Of a stretch of 11,359 nucleotides of DNA, positions 1-7,137 are shown piece by piece; position 1 is the first letter of the stretch; the number at the start of each line of letters is the position of its first letter. Below the pieces are notes generated by a model. That model searched no databases, had not been told where the DNA came from, and worked only from the letters and a program-made list of their open reading frames with translations. The stretch spans positions 8,496 through 19,854 of the forward strand of contig DIFQ01000125.1 in assembly GCA_002419215.1 (NCBI GenBank), read 5' to 3'. This stretch comes from Syntrophaceae bacterium UBA5744 (GTDB taxonomy: Bacteria > Desulfobacterota > Syntrophia > Syntrophales > UBA2192). The position numbers were made by a program, and so were the translations under genes.

Positions 1-2516
1 GAGAGCTTGATGCGGATCTCGTCGGCCGCGGCCTTGTTCGGGCCGCTTCCCACGATGGCCCAGTATTTCTTCTGCCGGGCGAGACGCTCGGCCGAGCGGC
101 GGATCTCGTCTTTTTTCTCCAGCACCTGCTGCATGAGGCCCGGCGCCTTCTCCATCTTGGCCAGTTCGGCCGCGATGAACTCGTCGGTGCGTGCCTTGAG
201 GATCTGCGCGAAGGCCAGCGCCAGCACGTAGCCCGCCACGATCTGCGAGTAGAAGGCCTTCGTGGAGGCCACGGACATCTCGATGTCGCGGCCGTCGCTC
301 GTGTAGAAGACCCCGTGGGACTTCGTCGTGATGTCGGACTGGCGGCGGTTCACGATGGAGAGGATCGTGGCGCCCCGCTCGCCCGCCATGGCCACGGCGC
401 GGTTTGTGTCAGTCGTGGTGCCCGACTGGGTCACGGCGATGACGAGCGTGTCCGAGAGGTCCTCGGAGATGAAAAAGCCGCTCATCTCGGAGGCCTTCTT
501 CCCCTGGATGCTGACGGGCGTGCCCTTGAGGTACATGCCGAGGCCGTCGGCGATGGCCTGTCCGGCCACGGCGGCCGTTCCCTGGCCGATGACGAAGACC
601 TTGCGGATCTTCTTCGCTTTGAGGCTCTTCACGAAGGCCTCCGGCAGGATGTCCCGGCCGAGGTTGAAGTGAACCTTCTTTTTCCCGTTTTTCTTCTGCT
701 CGATGCGGTACTTGCCGCGCAGGGTCTTTCGGACCGACTGGGCCGACTCGGTGATTTCTTTGAGGAAGAAGTGGGGGAAGGCGCCCCGGTCGATGTCGCG
801 GGTGGTGATCTCGGCCCGCTGGATCATGGACTCCGTGAGCCCCACGGGCTGCCCGTCGTAGTAGAGCGCCCGGATGCCGGCAAGCCCGCCTGCCGAGTGC
901 TGGTCGAGGACGAAGATCTGCCCGGAGGACTCGGGGTTCTCGGGGTCGCGGGGCCTCTCGCCGTCCATCTTGATGAAGCGGGAGGTGCCCTCCACGAGGC
1001 CGTATAGCTCCGAGGCAAAATGGTACTGGTCCTCGCGCAGGCCCACGAATAGCGCCTGTCCGCTGCCCTTGAGGGCGAGGTAGATCTTCCCGGGCTCCGC
1101 GTTGCTCGCAAGCGCGATGGCGTGGGAGCCCTCGAAGTCGTTCACGGCCAGCCGGAAGGCCTCTTCGAGGGTCTTTCCCGCCAGGAGGTAGCTCTCGACC
1201 TGCAGAGGGATGATCTTCGTATCCGAGGTGATCTCGGGGGCAATCTCATAGCCGTAGGCCGACTCGAGAAGCGAGCGCAGCATCTGGTAGTTGTCGATGT
1301 CGCCGTTGAGAACGACGCTGATTGTCCAGCAGCCCGGGCCGTAGGCCGGGTAGTACTTCATCCCCGGGACGATCTTGTCGGCGAACGTCGCCGCGATCGC
1401 CGCCGGGATCGCGCAGAGGCCCGCCGGCGGGATCTGCCCGTCGGGGCCGTGCGCGCAGAGGGTGTAGCTGCTGATGGGGTGGCAGTTCTCCTCGGTGATG
1501 GAGCCCACCGAGGCCCAGCGGGTGTGGGCGAAGGTCGACTCCGAGATCGTGGCCTCGCGGGCGAAGACGCGGAAGATGCCGTCCGCGCGGATCGCCTCGC
1601 GGAGCTTGCGGACGTTCTCGCCGAGCTTGCCGATGATGGAGGCCGTCTTGTAAACGAAGCCGAGGTAGACGCCGCCGTCGGGATGGCGGTGGTCGGCCAC
1701 GTGGATGGACCCGTTCAGAAGGTCGCGCTCGACGCAGCGCCGGCGGAAGTCGTCGTGGAGCCCCCGGCCCCGGATCTCTTCGAGGATGCGGCCCAGGGTT
1801 TCGCGGTCTTTGAGCGTGAGCGAGTACTGGATTCCCGCAGAGTCCCGTCCCCGCACTTCCAGCCGGTCGATGCAGTTGAGCAGGAAGTTGATGCGGGCGT
1901 ACTTGACAAAGCTCTCCGGCGTGAGCGCCCCGACGCGGTCGGCGTCGGCCAGGTACAGGATCTTTTCGATGTTGGAGAGGATGTCCTTCTCGAGGCCCCA
2001 GATAAGATCTTTCAAAAGGATGATCCGGCTGTTGATGATCTCCAACTGCGCCGTGGCGAAGCGACCCGCTTCGGCTTCCAGGAGGTGTTCCTCTCCGGAC
2101 AGAAAGGCCGTCATCTCGGGGATAAGGGCCCGGAGGGCCTCCGCCTTGCCCGGATCGAAGAAGAGGGCCTGGAAGTGCGGCTCCTGCCTCAGAAGCACGA
2201 GGTCCTGTTCCATCTGCCCGAGCGGGCCGTCGCCCGAGAGATACTCCTCCGGCTTGATCCTGCCTGCGATCACCCGCGCCAGGGGCGCCTTGCGGATGGC
2301 GGTGAACCCATCGGCGAGGCCTGGGCCGGAGTCGATCGAAGGCGGCTTCGGGCCTTTCTTGACGGCCAGGATGCCGGCGATCCCGCAGCACAGCACCGTG
2401 GAGCGGACCGGGAAGAGAATGATCGAGAAGGGAGGGGCCTGCCGGGGGCTGCGGCCGAGAAAAAGCCGCCACCGCCGCATAAAAGAAAAGATGCGTTTCG
2501 TGAACTTTGAGATCAT
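1..2516 (-). CDS. GlmS-like glutamine amidotransferase / SIS-domain protein, C-terminus cut by window edge
   Basis: Open for 838 codons with no stop before the window edge. It resembles glutamine-fructose-6-phosphate aminotransferase (GlmS), which makes glucosamine-6-phosphate from fructose-6-phosphate and glutamine. The class II glutaminase half shows CGIAG with the candidate nucleophile Cys44, LEVRGRDSAGIQ at 219-230, HTRWA at 331-335 and Asn404-Gly405. A first SIS sugar-phosphate domain (about 635-770) has GQGTA at 644-648, TQSGTTTDT at 696-704 and VASTKAF at 749-755; a second SIS domain begins near the edge. GlmS normally starts Met-Cys-Gly-Ile; here 43 residues precede Cys44, and about 150 and 65 extra residues lie on either side of the DSAG motif. 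ATG 2516 is chosen because an in-frame TGA lies 9 nt upstream and AGAGG sits 5 nt before it. GTG 2396 is an alternative start without a ribosome site. The GlmU-like gene lies 91 nt upstream. Family is clear; exact substrate is inferred. Confidence 0.85.
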   Translation of the reverse strand, partial: MISKFTKRIFSFMRRWRLFLGRSPRQAPPFSIILFPVRSTVLCCGIAGILAVKKGPKPPSIDSGPGLADGFTAIRKAPLARVIAGRIKPEEYLSGDGPLGQMEQDLVLLRQEPHFQALFFDPGKAEALRALIPEMTAFLSGEEHLLEAEAGRFATAQLEIINSRIILLKDLIWGLEKDILSNIEKILYLADADRVGALTPESFVKYARINFLLNCIDRLEVRGRDSAGIQYSLTLKDRETLGRILEEIRGRGLHDDFRRRCVERDLLNGSIHVADHRHPDGGVYLGFVYKTASIIGKLGENVRKLREAIRADGIFRVFAREATISESTFAHTRWASVGSITEENCHPISSYTLCAHGPDGQIPPAGLCAIPAAIAATFADKIVPGMKYYPAYGPGCWTISVVLNGDIDNYQMLRSLLESAYGYEIAPEITSDTKIIPLQVESYLLAGKTLEEAFRLAVNDFEGSHAIALASNAEPGKIYLALKGSGQALFVGLREDQYHFASELYGLVEGTSRFIKMDGERPRDPENPESSGQIFVLDQHSAGGLAGIRALYYDGQPVGLTESMIQRAEITTRDIDRGAFPHFFLKEITESAQSVRKTLRGKYRIEQKKNGKKKVHFNLGRDILPEAFVKSLKAKKIRKVFVIGQGTAAVAGQAIADGLGMYLKGTPVSIQGKKASEMSGFFISEDLSDTLVIAVTQSGTTTDTNRAVAMAGERGATILSIVNRRQSDITTKSHGVFYTSDGRDIEMSVASTKAFYSQIVAGYVLALAFAQILKARTDEFIAAELAKMEKAPGLMQQVLEKKDEIRRSAERLARQKKYWAIVGSGPNKAAADEIRIKL

Positions 2517-2607
2517 GTTTTCCTCTCAGACACTGTCGGTCCCGGGGTTCATCCTGTCAGCGGCAACGACCCGTTCCCCCGGAGCGGCTCCCCGCAGGGG
2601 CTTTGCC

Positions 2608-3861
2608 CTACCCCCGAAAGGAGGGAAGGGAGTCCAGGGCACGGGATACGACAGTGTCCACTACGGACTGCAGCCAGGCCGAACCGGTATCCGCGGATTC
2701 CCGGTCCAGGGCCCGGACGAAAGCGATATAATCGTCGGCCCCCTTCGAGAGCCGCTCGTCGATTGCGCTCAGGAAAAGGCTGCGCCCGCCCTCCCCGATG
2801 GAGTCGTCGGCAAGCCCCGAAAGCTTCTTCTGGACTTCGGGCCAGTTCTGCAGGAGCTCCCGTTTGTGTCTCAGGTGAGCCACTTTTTCCCTTCCCTGGA
2901 GGACCTTCTCCGCGATGGCAATGGAGGTTTCCATCTTGCCGGCCAGGTCGCGAAGCCTCGCGATCCGTTCCTCCGTTGCGCCGTCGAGGACCTCCAGGGC
3001 TCCCTCGTGGAGCGCGGCGCCCCCTTCCATGGCCTGCAGGAAGGGCCTGCGGATGTGCACATACCACTGCCGCAGGGCGGCAAGGTTGCCGATATAGAGA
3101 AGGTTGTTGCAGACCTTGCGCCGCACTTCGCGGTACAGGCCGGGGTGCAGGGGGCGCTCGGAGAGCAGGGCCGAGCCCTTGAGAAGCATCCCCCCCTGGG
3201 GACAGTCGTTCTCCCAGACGGTGCCTGCGGCGATCAACGTGCCGTAGCCCAGCCTCACCGGCCCCACGAGTCCTCCCTGTCCTCCCAGGAAGATCGGGGC
3301 CTGGCGAAGCATGACGCCCCGGGGCACATCGCCGATGAGTGAAGCCGTGGCCTTGTCCTGGTTCGGCGTGAAATTGAAATGGATGTAGGAGCTGCCGACC
3401 TCGCTGTGATCCTTGCGGCTCGTGCCGCCGGCCATGAGGCAGTCGCAGAAGTTGATGAGGCTCCCCAGGGTGACGAAGGGGAAGAGGATTGTCTGCTTCA
3501 GAGCCACCGTGTGGGCGCCCGAGGCCTCTTCCTCGAGCAGGCAGCATTCCCTCACCTGGGCGCCTGATCCCATGGAGGAGCGTGACAGGAAAACGGACCG
3601 GGCGAAAAAGCCGCCTTTGAGCTCCACCTCGGGGCCGAGCATGCAGTCCACGAGGGTCGCGGGGGATTCGAAACCGATTTTCGCGCCTGCGCCGATCAGG
3701 GTCTTCTCGCCGGCAAGTCGGCATCCGGGGTAAAGGACGGTGCCCTTTGCAAAAATGCGCTCCGTCTTGACCTCATCGCCGATCACGACGGCCGACGGGC
3801 AGGGGATGGAGACCCCTTTGTCGAGCAGCGCGGTGATCTTTTTCGGAAGTTCCGTTGTCAT
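2608..3861 (-). CDS. Left-handed beta-helix protein related to the GlmU acetyltransferase domain
   Basis: 417 residues. Residues about 20-225 are hexapeptide-repeat-like (regular Ile/Leu/Val and Gly spacing), predicting a left-handed beta-helix. The stretch 152-220 aligns by eye with the GlmU acetyltransferase domain: SEVG at 153-156, NFTPNQDK at 163-170 where GlmU has CNYDGANK, LVGPV at 198-202 and LIAAGT at 209-214. Residues about 235-417 look helical and charged and are not part of GlmU. The GlmU N-terminal uridylyltransferase half and its glycine-rich nucleotide loop are absent, so an N-acyltransferase or a structural role is more likely than UTP transfer. The lysine-rich stretch after NF in GlmU is shortened here (NFCDCLMAGG, 137-146), so activity is uncertain. 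It lies 48 nt after pdxT and 91 nt before the GlmS-like gene, suggesting an amino-sugar pair. ATG 3861 is preceded by GAAGAGA. Fold confident, substrate unknown. Confidence 0.75.
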   Translation of the reverse strand: MTTELPKKITALLDKGVSIPCPSAVVIGDEVKTERIFAKGTVLYPGCRLAGEKTLIGAGAKIGFESPATLVDCMLGPEVELKGGFFARSVFLSRSSMGSGAQVRECCLLEEEASGAHTVALKQTILFPFVTLGSLINFCDCLMAGGTSRKDHSEVGSSYIHFNFTPNQDKATASLIGDVPRGVMLRQAPIFLGGQGGLVGPVRLGYGTLIAAGTVWENDCPQGGMLLKGSALLSERPLHPGLYREVRRKVCNNLLYIGNLAALRQWYVHIRRPFLQAMEGGAALHEGALEVLDGATEERIARLRDLAGKMETSIAIAEKVLQGREKVAHLRHKRELLQNWPEVQKKLSGLADDSIGEGGRSLFLSAIDERLSKGADDYIAFVRALDRESADTGSAWLQSVVDTVVSRALDSLPSFRG

Positions 3862-3909
3862 CCGGTCTCTTCGTGCGGGGGCGGTATGTTAACCCCTGGG
3901 TTGCTTCAA

Positions 3910-4488
3910 TTATCGTGCCCTGCGGGCGAGCATCTGCAAAAAAAGCTTGTGGACCCTCGCATCACCGGTCAGCTCGGGATGGAAGGCGGCCACGAGAATG
4001 TTCTTCTGGCGCGCGAGCACCACCTCGCCCCGGTACAGAGCGAGCTTCTCCACCGCGGGGCCTGCTCCCCGGATCCGGGGGGCCCGGATGAAAACGGCGT
4101 GAAAGGGCTCCTCCCCGAGGGCCTCGCAGGGGATGTCCACCTCGCGGCTTTCCAGCTGGCGGCCGTAGGCGTTGCGCTCCACGTCGAGGTCGATCAGGTT
4201 CAGCAGGTCCTGCTTTTTCCCGTCTACCCGGCCGGCCATCACGATGAGGCCGGCGCAGGTCCCGAAAACGGGCTTTCCTGCCGCGGCGAATTCCTTGACG
4301 GTGTCAACAAACCGGTAGTCGGCCATGAGTTTTCTCATGGTCGTGCTCTCGCCGCCCGGGATGATCAGCCCGTCCACCTCGTCGATCTCGCCGGGCAGTC
4401 GGACCTCGACGGCATCGACGCCCAGGGATTGAAGCACCCGGATATGTTCGCGGAAGGCCCCCTGGAGGGCCAGCACACCGACTTTCAT
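3910..4488 (-). CDS. pdxT: Pyridoxal 5'-phosphate synthase glutaminase subunit PdxT
   Basis: 192 residues, the usual length for PdxT (SNO/YaaE). It hydrolyses glutamine and passes ammonia to the PdxS synthase core to make pyridoxal 5'-phosphate. Visible hallmarks: the N-terminal MKVGVLALQGAFREH, GGEST at 45-49, the nucleophile Cys78 in FGTCAG, and the catalytic pair His170 and Glu172 in FHPEL near the C-terminus. The reading frame is open for 44 codons further upstream, but that stretch has no family similarity. The start is placed at ATG 4488, which begins the conserved domain and has GGAAAG 8 nt before it. The partner gene pdxS is in this window at 9058-9942 on the other strand, rather than adjacent as in many bacteria. 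The upstream neighbour is a Fis-like gene 147 nt away; the gene downstream starts 48 nt after the stop. Confidence 0.96.
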   Translation of the reverse strand: MKVGVLALQGAFREHIRVLQSLGVDAVEVRLPGEIDEVDGLIIPGGESTTMRKLMADYRFVDTVKEFAAAGKPVFGTCAGLIVMAGRVDGKKQDLLNLIDLDVERNAYGRQLESREVDIPCEALGEEPFHAVFIRAPRIRGAGPAVEKLALYRGEVVLARQKNILVAAFHPELTGDARVHKLFLQMLARRAR

Positions 4489-4635
4489 GAGTCGCTTTCC
4501 CTTTTGCGCGGGCCGGCGGTCGCTGGGGGGGGTAGCCCCGTTGCCGATAGATCCTGGTTTCGTGTCGGATGGAGAATGGCTGAAAAAGTGCCGGTCGCAG
4601 AACATGGTGGCAAATGGCATGGGATGCTGCAGTTC

Positions 4636-4929
4636 CTATTTCGCCTTCCTGCAGGGGATTCCCAGCGCAGTCATCTTCTTCTGGAACGTGTTTCGGTTGA
4701 TACCCAGGTAGGAGGCGGCCGCCGACTTGACGTTTTTGTTGCGCTTCAGCGCAATCCGGATCAACCCCCGTTCCACGAGGGAAAGGATCTCGTCGTAAAC
4801 CTGGCTCTTGGCGCCCTGTCCCGCCGAAAGGACGATGACGAGCTCTTCCAGTTTCTTTTCGAAGACCTCGTCGATGCCGGGAAGGGTGGATACCGCCTTG
4901 CGGGGTTGCTGAGCCTTCATGACTGCCAT
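4636..4929 (-). CDS. Fis-family helix-turn-helix DNA-binding protein
   Basis: 97 residues, close to the 98 of Escherichia coli Fis. The C-terminal half (44-91) aligns with the Fis fold: a dimerisation helix VYDEILSLVERGLIRIAL followed by the helix-turn-helix KSAAASYLGINRNTFQKKM, where GINR and the KK after the recognition helix match Fis and the C-terminal domain of NtrC-type activators. No receiver or AAA+ domain precedes it, so it is a free-standing Fis-like protein, probably a nucleoid or transcription factor. The frame is open 21 codons further upstream, but ATG 4929 is preferred because a purine-rich AGGAGAGAAAAGGAC sits directly before it; a second ATG lies three codons in. It is flanked by the PH-like membrane gene (71 nt upstream) and pdxT (147 nt downstream). 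Its regulon cannot be read from the sequence. Confidence 0.85.
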   Translation of the reverse strand: MAVMKAQQPRKAVSTLPGIDEVFEKKLEELVIVLSAGQGAKSQVYDEILSLVERGLIRIALKRNKNVKSAAASYLGINRNTFQKKMTALGIPCRKAK

Positions 4930-5000
4930 GTCCTTTTCTCTCCTGTCCGTCGGGGGCTGCTTCCGTTTTTCTCTGCAATTCAACATGCGCACAATGGTTT

Positions 5001-5525
5001 TCAGGACGCAATCTTCATGACGATCACTACCGCAAGCAGGATCGCCGCAAGCCAGGCTGCGTAAATGTTCGAGCGGTTCCCGGTGGATCCCTCGAGGATT
5101 TCCCGGGCGCCTTCCTCGACCCGCTCGGCCTCCACGTGGCCCGTGACGTCGCGGACCAGGTCCCCGAACCGGCCGTAGGCGTTGGACAGGACGTGGAACC
5201 CTTTCGTGGTAGTCAGGACCAGGTAAACCTTCTTCCGGACCGCGAGGGCCCCCACGTGGGTGATATCCGCCCAGTTGAGCGCCCGCCGCTTGAAAAACTT
5301 GATCAGCACAAGGCCCGAGTCGCTCGCCTCCACTTTCCGAAGTGATGACTCGAGCGCGATTACGGCCATCGGGATGAGCGCCGCCAGTAGGAGAACCCTC
5401 TCCGTGGATGTCCCCTGCCGCATGAACGTCAGGACCAGGACCGCCAGCAAGAGCAGGGCATTCAGGACCAGGGGAAGGACGAGCGCCCTGTTGATTGTGT
5501 AAATCCGGTCTGGCATGGGTTTCAC
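5001..5525 (-). CDS. Membrane protein with PH-like soluble core, function unknown
   Basis: 174 residues from GTG 5525, or 171 from ATG 5516; neither start has a convincing ribosome site, so the start is uncertain. Two hydrophobic segments lie at about residues 14-34 and 43-58, then a soluble part of about 62-145, and a C-terminal hydrophobic segment at about 154-172 ending in KIAS. The soluble part has alternating beta-type strands (LVLIKFFKRRALNWADITHV, KKVYLVLTTTKGFHVLS) with the Trp-Ala-Asp-Ile pattern seen in bacterial PH-like (YdbT/YcxB-type) domains, followed by a charged helix. I recognise no enzymatic motif. It starts 16 nt after the moaC stop, so co-transcription with moaC is likely. 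The PH-like call is by pattern only. Confidence 0.7.
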   Translation of the reverse strand: MKPMPDRIYTINRALVLPLVLNALLLLAVLVLTFMRQGTSTERVLLLAALIPMAVIALESSLRKVEASDSGLVLIKFFKRRALNWADITHVGALAVRKKVYLVLTTTKGFHVLSNAYGRFGDLVRDVTGHVEAERVEEGAREILEGSTGNRSNIYAAWLAAILLAVVIVMKIAS

Positions 5526-5541
5526 AACGGACGTGTTGTCG

Positions 5542-6024
5542 TCAATCCTTTTTTCGCCGGTAGGTTCCGCTTTTCCCGCCCCGTTTGAGCATCAACCGGA
5601 TCTCCGAGAGGATCATCCCCCGGTCCACGGCCTTGCACATGTCGTAGATGGTGAGCGCCGCGGCGCTCACTGCCGTGAGGGCTTCCATCTCCACGCCTGT
5701 CCGGCCCAGCGTCCGGACTGCGGCCTCGATTTCAATTTCGCCGCGCCGTGCATCGGTGCGAAAGGAAACATCGACGGCCGTGATCTCCAGAGGATGGCAG
5801 AGGGGAATGAGATCACTCGTTTTCTTGGCCGCCATGACGCCGGCGATCTTAGCGACGGCCAGCACGTCTCCCTTGGCGATCGACTGCTTCTCGATGGCCC
5901 TGGCCGTTTGCGGCTTCATGAGGACCTTGCCGCGGGCCACGGCTTCCCGAAGGGTCGTGTCTTTCGCCGAGACGTCGACCATCCGGGCCTTGCCTTTTTC
6001 ATCGAGGTGCGTGAACTGCGGCAT
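5542..6024 (-). CDS. moaC: Cyclic pyranopterin monophosphate synthase MoaC
   Basis: 160 residues, standard length. With MoaA it converts GTP to cyclic pyranopterin monophosphate, the first step of molybdenum cofactor synthesis; MoaC acts on the 3',8-cyclo-GTP intermediate. Seen directly: the start MPQFTHLDEKGKARMVDVSAK, KKTSDLIPLCHPL with His77, GVEMEALTAVS with Glu112-Met113-Glu114, and LTIYDMCKA with Asp128 and Lys131. These match the numbering of the E. coli active site. The frame is open 19 codons upstream, but the conserved start is ATG 6024, with AGG 8 nt before it. A sigma-70-like promoter at 6072-6100 would give a leader of about 40 nt. No other molybdenum cofactor gene is in the window; the next gene starts 16 nt after the stop. 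Confidence 0.97.
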   Translation of the reverse strand: MPQFTHLDEKGKARMVDVSAKDTTLREAVARGKVLMKPQTARAIEKQSIAKGDVLAVAKIAGVMAAKKTSDLIPLCHPLEITAVDVSFRTDARRGEIEIEAAVRTLGRTGVEMEALTAVSAAALTIYDMCKAVDRGMILSEIRLMLKRGGKSGTYRRKKD

Positions 6025-6071
6025 GTACAACCTGCGTCGGCAGGGCTTTCCCGCCGCAAAAATAATGGCGT

Positions 6072-6100
6072 ACCGTAGCACAGAAGAAAAGGCCCGTCAA
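6072..6100 (-). promoter_or_regulatory. Candidate sigma-70 promoter for moaC
   Basis: On the minus strand, TTGACG (6095-6100) is followed after exactly 17 nt by TACGGT (6072-6077). The -35 box matches consensus at 5 of 6 positions and the -10 box at 3 of 6. Transcription would start near 6065, about 40 nt before the moaC ATG. The 205-nt gap to murI and the AT-rich stretch upstream (about 6130-6175) are consistent with a promoter region. Confidence 0.5.
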
Positions 6101-6229
6101 GGCGCATGCCGCGGCGCGACAAAGGAGAGGCGCTGATATTCAACACACTGATTTTATTGATTAAATATGAATTCCTCGCGCCGTTACAATTCCGAAACGC
6201 GCCTGCCCCCGGCAACCTTGCGGACCGGT

Positions 6230-7042
6230 CTACTCGAGCGAGACGAGCTGCGAGCGAACCGTTTCTCCGAAGAAGGTCCGGGCCAGCCTGTCGAACCGGT
6301 CGGTGAGGTCTGTTGTGAGAAATGCCCGCGCAGCGCCGCGGGTGAGCTTTCGCTCCATCTCGGGATGCCTGCGGAGATAGTCCCTCAGCTTTTCCGCAAC
6401 GACAGGGCCCTGCTCCAGGACCTCCACCTGTGCGGGGACATTGCGCCGGATCGTGTCGTAGAGGATGGGGTAGTGGGTGCAGGCCAGAAGCAGCGCATCG
6501 ATCGCGCCGGCCTCGTTCATGAGTTCCCCGAGGTAGCGGCGGACGATCATCTCGGCGCCTTCCCAGTCCTGTTCCCCCGCCTCGATGATGGGCACGAGAA
6601 GCGGGCAGGCTTTCTGAAACACGCGGATGGAAGGGTCGAGCTTCTCGATTTCCCTCAGGTAGGCCTCCGACGCGACGACCCCTTCCGTGGCCAGCAGGCC
6701 CACGCGGCGAAAGGTTCTCCTGTCGGCCACCTCCTCGACGAGCGGACGGACGACGCCCAGGACGCGGCGCTCCGGGTAGCTGACGGGCAGGTACTCCTGC
6801 TGGATGCGCCGCAGGGCCTTGGCCGAGGAGGTGTTGCAGGCGATGATGATGAGCGGGCAGCCCCGGCGAAAGAGGTACTCGACGGCCTGGCGGGTGAAGT
6901 CGTAGACCACGTTCTGGGAGCGGCTGCCGTAGGGCGCGCGGGCGTTGTCGCCCAGGTAGAGATAATCGTACTGCGGGAGCGCCTCGACGACGCGCCTGAG
7001 CACCGTAAGCCCCCCGAAGCCGGAATCGAAAAAACCAATCAC
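6230..7042 (-). CDS. murI: Glutamate racemase MurI
   Basis: 270 residues, typical length. It is a cofactor-independent racemase that supplies D-glutamate for peptidoglycan in the cytoplasm. Motifs in order: FDSGFGGLTVL with Asp6-Ser7, YLGDNARAPYG at 29-39, IIACNTSSA with catalytic Cys69, GLLATEGVVAS at 115-125, and LLACTHYPIL with the second catalytic Cys188 and His190. The start is GTG 7042, the only one that gives the family N-terminus; GGAG lies 11 nt upstream. This GTG overlaps the TGA of an 8-codon open frame (7065-7039). It is the first gene of the minus-strand set, divergent from comM. The gap of 205 nt to moaC, with a promoter candidate for moaC, suggests separate transcription. Confidence 0.97.
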   Translation of the reverse strand: MIGFFDSGFGGLTVLRRVVEALPQYDYLYLGDNARAPYGSRSQNVVYDFTRQAVEYLFRRGCPLIIIACNTSSAKALRRIQQEYLPVSYPERRVLGVVRPLVEEVADRRTFRRVGLLATEGVVASEAYLREIEKLDPSIRVFQKACPLLVPIIEAGEQDWEGAEMIVRRYLGELMNEAGAIDALLLACTHYPILYDTIRRNVPAQVEVLEQGPVVAEKLRDYLRRHPEMERKLTRGAARAFLTTDLTDRFDRLARTFFGETVRSQLVSLE

Positions 7043-7065
7043 GAGTGCGTCACTCCGTTCCGCAT
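7039..7065 (-). other. Mini-ORF whose stop overlaps the murI start
   Basis: An ATG at 7065 begins an 8-codon frame (MRNGVTHS) whose TGA (7041-7039) overlaps the murI GTG (7042-7040) as GTGA. The GGAG that would serve murI lies inside it. There is no strong ribosome site before the ATG. It could couple translation into murI, or be chance. Confidence 0.25.
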
Positions 7066-7103
7066 GGTTTTCCCGTTTCTGCAGCGGTTGAGACGGGAAA
7101 ACC
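7066..7103. repeat. 11-bp inverted repeat in the murI upstream region
   Basis: GGTTTTCCCGT (7066-7076) is the exact reverse complement of ACGGGAAAACC (7093-7103), separated by 16 nt. It lies 24 nt upstream of the murI start, within the probable leader. It could form an RNA hairpin or be an operator. There is no following T-run on either strand that would make it a standard terminator. Confidence 0.6.
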
Positions 7104-7137
7104 GGAAGTTAGGAAGTTCAGAAGTTAAGAAGCTCGG
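7104..7137. repeat. Short purine-rich tandem-like repeat
   Basis: Three near copies of GGAAGTTA/GGAAGTTC/AGAAGTTA followed by AGAAGCTC make an 8-nt periodic run. The style resembles the G-rich arms of the inverted repeats at 8921-8954 and 9975-10013, but I see no matching pyrimidine arm nearby. Confidence 0.5.

Noticed and set aside
1246..2472. 408-codon minus-strand frame within the GlmS-like gene
   Set aside because: It is out of frame with the CGIAG, HTRWA and SIS motifs and has a Pro/Arg/Gly-rich nonsense composition; it is a shadow frame.
2580..2606. CCCC/GGGG hairpin just after the beta-helix gene as a terminator (minus strand)
   Set aside because: It is short, with no T-run, and the GlmS-like gene follows within 91 nt on the same strand.
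1122..3342. Long plus-strand open frames (462 and 545 codons) opposite the GlmS-like and beta-helix genes
   Set aside because: Antisense frames opened by GC-rich codon periodicity. They are Arg/Gly/Ala/Pro-rich with no motif, while the minus-strand frames carry clear family motifs.
2549..3724. 391-codon minus-strand frame overlapping the beta-helix gene
   Set aside because: It has no recognisable motif and is Arg/Pro-rich, and the hexapeptide-type sequence is in the other frame.
4489..4620. 44-residue N-terminal extension of PdxT
   Set aside because: It has no similarity to PdxT, and the conserved N-terminus begins at ATG 4488 with a ribosome site.
3886..5064. 392-codon plus-strand frame across pdxT and the Fis-like gene
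   Set aside because: It is antisense to two genes with intact active-site or helix-turn-helix motifs and has no family resemblance of its own.
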